From: Acinetobacter sp.
GTDB taxonomy: Bacteria; Pseudomonadota; Gammaproteobacteria; Pseudomonadales; Moraxellaceae
NCBI GenBank assembly: GCA_030152275.1
Contig: JASLHF010000182.1
Coordinates: forward strand, 1 to 7,430
DNA: 7,430 nt
Direction of reading: 5' to 3'
A program made the position numbers and the translations under genes. Shown piece by piece: positions 1 to 4,650 of the stretch. A model generated the notes under the pieces. That model was not told the DNA's origin and searched no databases. It worked only from the letters and a program-made list of their open reading frames with translations. How positions within the stretch are numbered: the stretch's first letter is position 1; the number at the start of each line of letters is the position of its first letter.

Positions 1-400
1 GTGTATTGGTCAAAATCTTGAACAATACAGCAACCATCAATCTCTTCAATGGCAGTATTTTAACGTATCTGCATTTTTAAATCTGCCTTTTAACATGCGT
101 TATGACTTGGCATTTGTTCTTCTGGATACCCCTGAGACACAAGATGTTTCTGAGCAGGAAAAGTCCAGGATGCTGGTGAAACTGCGTGACTTAATGGCTA
201 AGCGTATTGTAGTCGTTAGCCGCTTGAGTGATGAACGTTTACTGCGCGCTTTGGGATTTACTCAGCTGATTGATAAGGCAGTACAGGACAGCGACTTAGC
301 CTTGTGGCAGTTTAATATTTTGACTTATAAGCATGTGCCGGATTGGTTTAATTCTAAATTTTGGGCAAATCCAGAAAACTGGAACAAATTCCGCTGGTGA
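1..400 (+). CDS. DUF6231-like hypothetical protein, 3' end (partial)
   Basis: The frame is open from base 2 through the left edge to a TGA at 398-400, so 132 residues of a longer protein are visible. The ATG at 95 is internal: the preceding codons read as ordinary protein (a stretch ending in AFLNLPFN), so the true start lies outside the window. The visible part has an alternating pattern (YDLAFVLLD, then KLRDLMAKRIVVVSRL, then a LGFTQL segment) that resembles the C-terminal half of a Rossmann or methyltransferase-like fold, and it ends in an aromatic, basic tail (FWANPENWNKFRW). The order and tail resemble the DUF6231 family of Pseudomonas and Acinetobacter, whose function is unknown to me. 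No glycine-rich cofactor motif is visible. That it is coding is fairly certain; the family name is from memory. Confidence 0.75.
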   Translation, partial: CIGQNLEQYSNHQSLQWQYFNVSAFLNLPFNMRYDLAFVLLDTPETQDVSEQEKSRMLVKLRDLMAKRIVVVSRLSDERLLRALGFTQLIDKAVQDSDLALWQFNILTYKHVPDWFNSKFWANPENWNKFRW

Positions 401-461
401 TAAATATTTACAGATGGATAAAATAACCGCGCTTAAGATGTATTTTTAAAGAAATAACTTA

Positions 462-470
462 TGGTATAAC
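462..470 (+). promoter_or_regulatory. Extended -10 promoter of the YidB-like gene
   Basis: TGG followed by TATAAC matches an extended sigma-70 -10 element (TGn plus 5 of 6 consensus bases). The predicted start of transcription near 477 gives a leader of about 25 bases before the ATG at 502. The -35 region 17-18 bases upstream is only a T-run with no consensus hexamer, which is usual for extended -10 promoters. Confidence 0.45.
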
Positions 471-501
471 TCAAGAGTCTAAAATAATTTCGGAAAATAA
501 A

Positions 502-1137
502 ATGACTAATCTCAGCAGCATTGTTGAAATTTTGGCGCAGCAGGCGCTTGGCGGTTCATCGCAATCCAATCAGCCAAATGGCGCACAAACAGGCGCAGCT
601 GCAGGCGGCTTGGGTGGTATTCTTGGGTCTGTACTTGGTCAGTTGGGCAATAACTCAGGCGCAGCTTCAGCTAATGCCCAAGGCGGTTTGGGCGGTATTC
701 TAGGTTCCGTTTTAGGTCAATTAGGCGGTGGCCAGCAAAGTCAAGGCCGCGGCGCTTCTGGCGGGTCCGCATTGTTAATTGCTGTGCTGCCTCTGGTGCT
801 GGCTTGGATTCAAAAGCAGGGAGGCTTACAGGGTGCGCTAGATAAATTGCGCGGACAAGGCTTTAGCAGTCAGGTTGATGATTGGGTATCTACAGGGCCG
901 GGTGATAATGCCACGGTGAATCCGCAGCAAGTGCAAAATTTGTTTGATGATGCAGATGTTGAAAAAGTTGCTGCAGAAACGCAAGCCCCGAAACAGGATA
1001 TTTACAATGCAATATCGTCAGTGCTGCCGCAAATTATTGACTCTTTGACCCCGCAGGGTGAACAAACCAGTAAAACTGAAGCAAATGATGATATTCAGCA
1101 AGTTATGAATTTGGTGTCAGGGTTTTTAAAACGTTGA
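502..1137 (+). CDS. YidB-like protein (DUF937)
   Basis: A 211-residue protein. Residues 1-18 form an amphipathic start (MTNLSSIVEILAQQALGG). Residues 19-90 are a low-complexity Gly/Gln/Ala/Ser region carrying two identical copies of GGLGGILGSVLGQLG at 35-49 and 61-75. A hydrophobic Ala/Leu segment lies around 91-102. The C-terminal part (about 104-190) has the family pattern: a DDWVSTGPGDNATV segment, PQQVQNLF, and the helix LPQIIDSLTPQGE. This order (WvsTG, then sPqql, then LPqvvDklTPdG) is that of the E. coli YidB/DUF937 group, whose role is unknown. E. coli YidB is about 130 residues, so this one is longer, mostly through the glycine-rich region. The ATG at 502 has only a weak Shine-Dalgarno (CGGA at 491-494). 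The gene stands alone between a promoter and a terminator. Confidence 0.88.
   Translation: MTNLSSIVEILAQQALGGSSQSNQPNGAQTGAAAGGLGGILGSVLGQLGNNSGAASANAQGGLGGILGSVLGQLGGGQQSQGRGASGGSALLIAVLPLVLAWIQKQGGLQGALDKLRGQGFSSQVDDWVSTGPGDNATVNPQQVQNLFDDADVEKVAAETQAPKQDIYNAISSVLPQIIDSLTPQGEQTSKTEANDDIQQVMNLVSGFLKR
604..726 (+). repeat. Two 45-bp protein-level direct repeats inside the YidB-like gene
   Basis: Bases 604-648 and 682-726 (period 78) encode the same 15 residues, GGLGGILGSVLGQLG. They differ at ten nucleotide positions in nine codons, and every difference is synonymous. This is an old duplication, or convergence under protein-level constraint, rather than a recent slippage event. Confidence 0.85.
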
Positions 1138-1178
1138 TTTTTACACTCTGAAGATCGCCTTTAGCTTAACTTAGTTTT

Positions 1179-1225
1179 AAACGCCATTTTGAAATCTGCA
1201 GCAGCTAAAATTGAAGTGGCGTTTT
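1179..1225 (+). terminator. Intrinsic terminator of the YidB-like gene
   Basis: AAACGCCATTTT at 1179-1190 pairs with GAAGTGGCGTTT at 1213-1224 as a 12-bp stem containing two G-U pairs. The loop is 22 bases, and the T-run 1222-1225 begins inside the second arm. The hairpin starts 41 bases after the stop codon. The long loop is slightly unusual, but the arm and T-run arrangement is good. Confidence 0.7.
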
Positions 1226-1575
1226 ATGATTATTCTAAAGCTGCTTGGCTTAGGTTTATTTTATTCGTGTTTAAGCAGTTGGCAGTGTATAAATTTATTA
1301 AAATAAACAGGAGTTCAATACCTGCTAGAAAAATGATGCAAGCGGTAATTCTTAATTAATTCAGCTTAAACACGTAAAAGTAAAATAAATGTTTGTTTTA
1401 AATTGCATTTATGAGCCTAAGGTGTTGGATGTGGCGAGACGAGCTGATGATACATGATGTATTCATGGCATTATTACAGACTATAGAGAATCTGCATCAA
1501 TATCCGCATTTAAGGTTAGTTCATTTGAATTAAGTGTCATTTAGAAATTTTCTCTACCAAATTTGTGAGACATTT
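1226..1575. other. Convergent intergenic stretch without a convincing gene
   Basis: The space between the terminator of the YidB-like gene and the stop of the minus-strand YqiJ-like gene is AT-rich and contains no ORF above 40 codons with good support. It holds two tiny open frames on the plus strand (1226-1306, 26 codons; 1411-1533, 40 codons), a 10-bp inverted repeat (GTTTATTTTA at 1254-1263 with TAAAATAAAC at 1299-1308), and a short palindrome (ATACAT-G-ATGTAT, 1450-1462). I could not find a clear terminator for the minus-strand operon here. Confidence 0.6.
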
Positions 1576-2193
1576 TTAGCTATCCAGATCTAAATTAAAT
1601 AAACGGTTGGATGCGCAAATTCGTTTGGCAATGTAATGCGATTTCTTAAGTCGAATTAAAATAATTTGCGATTGAAACTCCAATTCACCAAATTCGGGTT
1701 CAACCTGTACATAATGCAGTTGGCCAAATTCATCGCGTACCCGAGCCTGTGCAGAAAAGCCAGGCCGTGCGCTGCCGCTGGAAATGGTGGCAAGCCGCCC
1801 GAGAAGATTTACTTGCTGTTTGATTTTTTTGGGCGGGATAACTTGGTCTAAACAATGAATCATAAAGACGGTAAAAAAAATCGCGATAATCAAAGAAGGT
1901 AAAATGAGGTAATAGGCTGGGAAAAAAGCCATTTCACGTGAATAAATACAGAGCTGCAGAAAATAGCCAGCAAAGCTGAAATTCATCAGCAGAAAAAATA
2001 CAATCAGCGTTTTAGAAAATTTAACATTCAGCAGCGGCATTTCGTCTAGCCGTTTAGGTGAAATGCGCTTAAATAGCCGGCTAGGACGTAAATTTAAATA
2101 ATAGCCCACAGTTTCTGCTATGCCTAAGAAAACGACAGCCATAAGACTTAAATGAAACGGCATTAAGTTGTAGTCTGTCAAAAACTGCGGCAT
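1576..2193 (-). CDS. YqiJ-like inner-membrane protein with C-terminal OB-fold
   Basis: A 205-residue membrane protein. The chosen start is the ATG at 2193-2191 because AGGAGA lies 5 bases upstream; the TTG at 2208 would add five residues but lacks such a site. Hydrophobic segments lie at about 12-33, 62-83 and 92-114, with basic residues between the first two (RPSRLFKRISPKR) and after the third (PPKKIKQQ). Residues 129-192 form a small beta-rich domain (LLGRLATISSGSARPGFSAQARV, then QLHYVQVEPEFGELEFQSQIILI) that resembles the OB-fold of the YqiJ/NfeD group. YqiJ-type proteins are usually encoded beside a flotillin (YqiK) and are thought to act with it in membrane organisation; no flotillin is adjacent here. 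It is the third gene of the minus-strand operon, 18 bases after the Rieske gene. The OB-fold call rests on pattern resemblance. Confidence 0.78.
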   Translation of the reverse strand: MPQFLTDYNLMPFHLSLMAVVFLGIAETVGYYLNLRPSRLFKRISPKRLDEMPLLNVKFSKTLIVFFLLMNFSFAGYFLQLCIYSREMAFFPAYYLILPSLIIAIFFTVFMIHCLDQVIPPKKIKQQVNLLGRLATISSGSARPGFSAQARVRDEFGQLHYVQVEPEFGELEFQSQIILIRLKKSHYIAKRICASNRLFNLDLDS

Positions 2194-2198
2194 AGCAG

Positions 2199-2204
2199 TC
2201 TCCT
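2199..2204 (-). promoter_or_regulatory. Strong Shine-Dalgarno deciding the YqiJ-like start
   Basis: On the minus strand AGGAGA is followed by five bases (CTGCT) and then the ATG at 2193. This spacing supports the ATG over the in-frame TTG at 2208, which would place the site inside the coding region. Confidence 0.75.
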
Positions 2205-2211
2205 GCAAAAA

Positions 2212-2538
2212 TTATGCGTCTAAAAGATAAATTCCACCATCAGAATGCACGGTAATTTCTACTTTTTCAAGCGCTTGACCTTGGCAAGGGCCAGAAATGC
2301 ATTCACCAGTTTCGACTAGGAATAGCGCGCCATGTGTTGAGCATTCTATAAACTCTTGATCGCGGTCCAAAAATTGGTTTTCTAAAAACTCCAGTTCTAC
2401 CTGTAAATGCGGGCAGATGTTTTGGTAAGCAAAGAATGCGCCGTCACGCTGGGTAATAAAAATGGTATCACCATCTGGCGTTTCGAAAGAACGCGCTTCA
2501 CGTTCCGGAATATCTTCTGTCATGCAAAGTTTATGCAT
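2212..2538 (-). CDS. Small Rieske [2Fe-2S] ferredoxin-like protein
   Basis: A 108-residue single-domain soluble protein. From the ATG at 2538 the cluster motifs are C42-P-H44 and C66-S-T-H69, the Cys/His pairs that ligate a Rieske [2Fe-2S] cluster, followed by the typical GALFLVETGECISGPC stretch. The gap between the ligand pairs is 21 residues, longer than the roughly 15-17 of textbook Rieske ferredoxins. C80 and C85 are additional. No signal peptide or membrane anchor is present, so a cytosolic electron-transfer role is inferred; the partner enzyme is not evident. The start overlaps the adenosine kinase stop as TAATG, with AAAGGA nine bases upstream, which favours this ATG over the TTG at 2547 (Shine-Dalgarno directly abutting) and the ATG at 2523 (no Shine-Dalgarno). 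Translational coupling to the kinase is likely. No oxygenase gene lies nearby. Confidence 0.88.
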   Translation of the reverse strand: MHKLCMTEDIPEREARSFETPDGDTIFITQRDGAFFAYQNICPHLQVELEFLENQFLDRDQEFIECSTHGALFLVETGECISGPCQGQALEKVEITVHSDGGIYLLDA

Positions 2539-3542
2539 TATGCGCAATCCTTTTGAAAATTTTGCAGCAGCTGCGCGTAGACATCTATATCTAAACGCGG
2601 ACCGAATTTAGCAACAACTTCACTTGAAACTAAAATAGCCAGTTCGGCGGCTGTTTTGTAGCCTAAACCGGCATTCACTGCATATAAGAATGCGCCGGCA
2701 AATGCGTCGCCTGCGCCATTGGCATCTACTGCTGTAACTTTACGGCCAGGCACATTGAAAGTTTGACCATCATGGTGAATCAACGCGCCTTTTGCGCTTA
2801 ATGTAATGACAATGTGTTTGCTAAGTAATTTCAGTTTTGCCAGCGCATCGTCAACAGAATCTGTTTCTGTGTACATCATGGCTTCGTGTTCGTTACAGAA
2901 CAGTAAATCTACACCGTCATCTACTAACTCATCTAAGCCTTGGCGTGCATATTGCACCATTGCAGGGTCAGACAAGGTCAGTGCAATTTGAACACCGTTT
3001 TCTTTGGCTATTTGGCGGGCCTGTTTTACCGCAGCGCGCGCAGTGTCGCTGGTGGATAAATAACCTTCAATGTACAGCCATTTTGCAGATGCTAGCGGGT
3101 TGAAATCAATTTGAGTTTCAGACAGTTCAGCTGTAATTCCTAAATAAGTGTGCATGGTGCGTTCAGAATCAGGGCTGACCAAAACCATACAGGTGCCGGT
3201 TACGCCTTCACTAATTGAATGCGGAGCAGTTTGAATGCCGGCTTCATTTAGGCCGTCTAAATAGATTTTGCCTAAGTCATCATTGCCTACACGGCAGCCG
3301 TAAAATGCTTCGCCGCCCAATGCGCTAAACGCAACAGTGGTGTTGGCTGCAGAACCGCCTGAAGATTGCCCTTTATAGACTTGGCTGGCTTGCAGACTGC
3401 TGTATAGGGCCGCCTGCGTGTCACCGTCAGTCAGCTGCATTGTGCCTTTTTGCAAATTTTGCTGAAGTAGAAAATCATCAGAAACTTTAAATTCCTGGTC
3501 AATAAGCGCATTGCCAATTGCAAAAAGATCAACAGTTGCCAT
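2538..3542 (-). CDS. PfkB-family sugar/nucleoside kinase, probably adenosine kinase
   Basis: A 334-residue cytosolic kinase of full length for the PfkB/ribokinase fold. The N-terminal FAIGNALIDQEF begins the core sheet. GQSSGGSAANTTVAFSALGG (about 58-77) is the substrate-binding glycine motif. N218-E-H-E221 is the N-x-x-E magnesium-phosphate motif. DANGAGD (273-279) is the PfkB C-terminal signature with the anion hole and D279 as catalytic base, followed by AFAGAFLYAV. Proteins of this subgroup are annotated as adenosine kinase in Acinetobacter and Pseudomonas (ATP plus adenosine to AMP plus ADP, purine salvage); other nucleoside or sugar substrates cannot be excluded from sequence. The ATG at 3542 is the first start after an in-frame TGA (3554-3552), but its Shine-Dalgarno is poor. 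It is the first gene of a three-gene minus-strand operon. I could not assign a confident promoter. Confidence 0.88.
   Translation of the reverse strand: MATVDLFAIGNALIDQEFKVSDDFLLQQNLQKGTMQLTDGDTQAALYSSLQASQVYKGQSSGGSAANTTVAFSALGGEAFYGCRVGNDDLGKIYLDGLNEAGIQTAPHSISEGVTGTCMVLVSPDSERTMHTYLGITAELSETQIDFNPLASAKWLYIEGYLSTSDTARAAVKQARQIAKENGVQIALTLSDPAMVQYARQGLDELVDDGVDLLFCNEHEAMMYTETDSVDDALAKLKLLSKHIVITLSAKGALIHHDGQTFNVPGRKVTAVDANGAGDAFAGAFLYAVNAGLGYKTAAELAILVSSEVVAKFGPRLDIDVYAQLLQNFQKDCA
2548..2553 (-). promoter_or_regulatory. Shine-Dalgarno of the Rieske gene, inside the kinase end
   Basis: AAAGGA on the minus strand lies within the last codons of the kinase gene, nine bases before the ATG at 2538. 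Together with the TAATG overlap it supports reinitiation by ribosomes finishing the kinase. Confidence 0.6.
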
Positions 3543-3821
3543 GTAGTGCAGTCACATTTAATGAGAAAGCCATAAGTTTACACCAATGCTCAGGATTGCT
3601 GTAGTTTGTTGAATAAAATTCAAGACATGAGTGCCTTAGTATGATTTTTATTCAAGTTCATCAGAATTTAGGTTTTTTTTCGCAAAATTGAGGAATTGTT
3701 GGTCTTTGCTATTGATCAAATGCGGTTTTTTATTTACATAGTCTGTAGCGGACTTTGCAGAAGCAGAGCTGCGCTGCGACAAAAAATATGAACAGATCAT
3801 TAGATTAAGAAGCGTGGATAT
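3543..3821. other. Divergent intergenic region between kinase and acetyltransferase
   Basis: This 279-base region should carry the promoters of both the minus-strand operon and the plus-strand GNAT gene. It includes an eight-T run around 3672-3679. Possible hexamers are weak on both strands: on the plus strand TAGATT at 3801-3806 has no good -35 element, and on the minus strand a CATACT box in the middle of the region also lacks one. I therefore name no specific promoter. A minus-strand open frame over 3648-3851 was judged unlikely to be a gene. Confidence 0.5.
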
Positions 3822-4274
3822 ATGGAAATCAGTATTCGACAATCCGAACAACTGCCTAAACAGATTGATAATTTAGCCGCATTGGCAAATCAGGAAGGTT
3901 ATGCATTTATTCAGCGTTTAATCGAAGAGTTTAATAGCGGCAAGAACCGCTTTGATCAGGCTGGCGAATGTCTGCTGCTTGCCTATGATGGAGATAAGCT
4001 GGTTGGCTGCGGCGGCTTAAATCAGCAATGGGGTGACAGCGGTATTGAAGAACGCATTGGCCGTGTGCGCCGTTTTTATGTGCATCCGCAATACCGTCAG
4101 CATGGCGTTGGCAAACAGCTGCTGATTGAGCTGGAAAAGCGCGCTAAACCGTATTATGCTGCCTTGTGTCTTAATACAGATCAAAAAGGCGCTGCGCATT
4201 TTTATCAAAAGCATAATTATGTGTTTGTCGAAAGCCATCCAAACTACAATTATTTTAAATATTTAATTGTTTAA
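3822..4274 (+). CDS. GNAT-family N-acetyltransferase
   Basis: A 150-residue single-domain GNAT. Motif A is intact: RRFYVHPQYRQHGVGKQLL (83-101) contains the beta-4 strand followed by R92-Q-H-G95-V-G97, the R-x-x-G-x-G pyrophosphate loop that binds acetyl-CoA. Motif B is AAHFYQKHNYV (124-134), with the usual aromatic residue near the CoA thiol. Residues 50-65 (CLLLAYDGDKLVGCGGL) form the beta-2/beta-3 hairpin. The substrate cannot be inferred; this type is often annotated only as GNAT. The start has a weak AAGAAG Shine-Dalgarno nine bases upstream, and an in-frame TAG at 3801 prevents much extension. It appears to be a single-gene unit followed by hairpins. Confidence 0.9.
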   Translation: MEISIRQSEQLPKQIDNLAALANQEGYAFIQRLIEEFNSGKNRFDQAGECLLLAYDGDKLVGCGGLNQQWGDSGIEERIGRVRRFYVHPQYRQHGVGKQLLIELEKRAKPYYAALCLNTDQKGAAHFYQKHNYVFVESHPNYNYFKYLIV

Positions 4275-4336
4275 AAAATTGCCATATTCAAAACTGAACT
4301 TAATTAATCTGCCGTATTGTTTTAGTGGTGCGGCAC

Positions 4337-4353
4337 AACTGCTCAAAGCAGTT
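4337..4353 (+). other. Perfect 7-bp hairpin after the GNAT gene
   Basis: AACTGCT (4337-4343) and AGCAGTT (4347-4353) pair perfectly around a CAA loop. Only three Ts follow (4352-4354), so by itself it is a weak terminator. It may act as a processing or stability structure at the GNAT transcript end. Confidence 0.45.
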
Positions 4354-4368
4354 TGATACAAGCTTGAT

Positions 4369-4400
4369 AAGGCGCGCGATATTTAAAACGCGCTTTATTT
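4369..4400 (+). terminator. Likely intrinsic terminator downstream of the GNAT gene
   Basis: AAGGCGCG (4369-4376) pairs with CGCGCTTT (4389-4396), eight pairs including one G-U and a GC-rich core, around a 12-base A/T loop. The 3' side runs into TTTATTT (4394-4400). It lies 94 bases after the GNAT stop, which is rather far but has no gene in between. Confidence 0.55.
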
Positions 4401-4412
4401 AAAACGTGCTTT
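4382..4412 (+). repeat. Direct repeat TTTAAAACGYGCTTT, two copies
   Basis: Fifteen-base copies at 4382-4396 and 4398-4412 differ only at one position (C versus T). Each copy supplies one arm of a neighbouring hairpin, so the second hairpin may have arisen by duplication of the first. Confidence 0.6.
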
Positions 4413-4431
4413 CGGTTTTATTTGCACGTTT
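4402..4431 (+). other. Perfect 8-bp hairpin next to the heptamer array
   Basis: AAACGTGC (4402-4409) and GCACGTTT (4424-4431) pair perfectly around a 14-base T-rich loop. There is no uridine tract after it. It ends ten bases before the first whole heptamer repeat at 4441. Confidence 0.5.
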
Positions 4432-4437
4432 ACGTTA

Positions 4438-4546
4438 CAATCTTCAATCTTCAATCTTCAATCTTCAATCTTCAATCTTCAATCTTCAATCTTCAATCTT
4501 CAATCTTCAATCTTCAATCTTCAATCTTCAATCTTCAATCTTCAAT
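4438..4546 (+). repeat. Perfect heptanucleotide tandem repeat (TCTTCAA)15
   Basis: Fifteen whole, identical copies of TCTTCAA occupy 4441-4545, and the periodicity extends to 4438 and 4546 (109 bases, no interruption). The plus strand has no G throughout. Because 7 is coprime to 3, all three plus frames read the same stop-free cycle SSIFNLQ, while all three minus frames meet TGA. The array lies 105 bases upstream of the membrane-protein ATG at 4651 and after the GNAT hairpins. Perfect identity over 15 copies points to active slippage expansion or contraction. Frames downstream of the array hit stops before 4651, so it cannot be translated into the next gene. Confidence 0.97.
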
Positions 4547-4563
4547 TCGAATAGACAAAACAG

Positions 4564-4590
4564 TTCACAATTTTTCATCACGGTTTTAAT
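4564..4590 (+). promoter_or_regulatory. Possible promoter of the COG4705-like gene
   Basis: TTCACA (4564-4569, 5 of 6 consensus) and TTTAAT (4585-4590, 5 of 6) are separated by 15 bases, shorter than the preferred 17. The -35 element would start 17 bases after the heptamer array, and the left arm of the inverted repeat would lie in the spacer and -10. A rival -10 (TACAAT, 4436-4441) sits at the other edge of the array but lacks a -35. Confidence 0.3.
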
Positions 4591-4640
4591 TTGGCTTTAA
4601 GCCAGCGGGCTAAAAATAGATACAAATAAAAACCGTGATG
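4576..4640. repeat. Perfect 12-bp inverted repeat before the COG4705-like start
   Basis: CATCACGGTTTT (4576-4587) is perfectly inverted as AAAACCGTGATG (4629-4640) around 41 bases. The interior offers two mutually exclusive small hairpins: GGCT-TTA-AGCC (4593-4603) and AGCC-AGCG-GGCT (4600-4611). Neither side is followed by a U-run in the right direction, so it is not a standard terminator. The right arm ends ten bases before the ATG at 4651, and the only Shine-Dalgarno-like bases (ATGGA, 4638-4642) overlap its foot. Confidence 0.85.
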
Positions 4641-4650
4641 GACGTTTGAA

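Noticed and set aside
521..703. Second-frame open frame within the YidB-like gene
   Set aside because: It overlaps a well-supported coding frame entirely and has no ribosome site or recognisable domain.
2193..2208. TTG start at 2208 for the YqiJ-like protein
   Set aside because: The AGGAGA site five bases before the ATG at 2193 decides the start and would lie inside the coding region if the TTG were used.
2806..3103. Plus-strand frames opposite the adenosine kinase gene
   Set aside because: These are antisense shadows of a gene with intact PfkB motifs.
3648..3851. Minus-strand 67-codon frame upstream of the kinase
   Set aside because: It needs a TTG start inside the GNAT gene, or an ATG at 3800 without Shine-Dalgarno, and its composition resembles no known domain. 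A real 50-residue protein from 3800 cannot be fully excluded.
4017..4238. Minus-strand frame within the GNAT gene
   Set aside because: It is antisense to an intact acetyl-CoA-binding motif and has no independent support.
4438..4546. CRISPR-like array
   Set aside because: The unit is 7 bases with no spacers; it is a simple tandem repeat.
4406..4600. 64-codon frame (GTG start) made largely of the SSIFNLQ repeat
   Set aside because: Any frame through the heptamer array is open by construction; the start is a GTG inside a hairpin arm with no Shine-Dalgarno, and the non-repeat parts resemble no protein.
4576..4640. Reading the 12-bp inverted repeat as an intrinsic terminator
   Set aside because: No T-run follows the right arm on the plus strand, and on the minus strand the arm is followed by As; the loop is also 41 bases.
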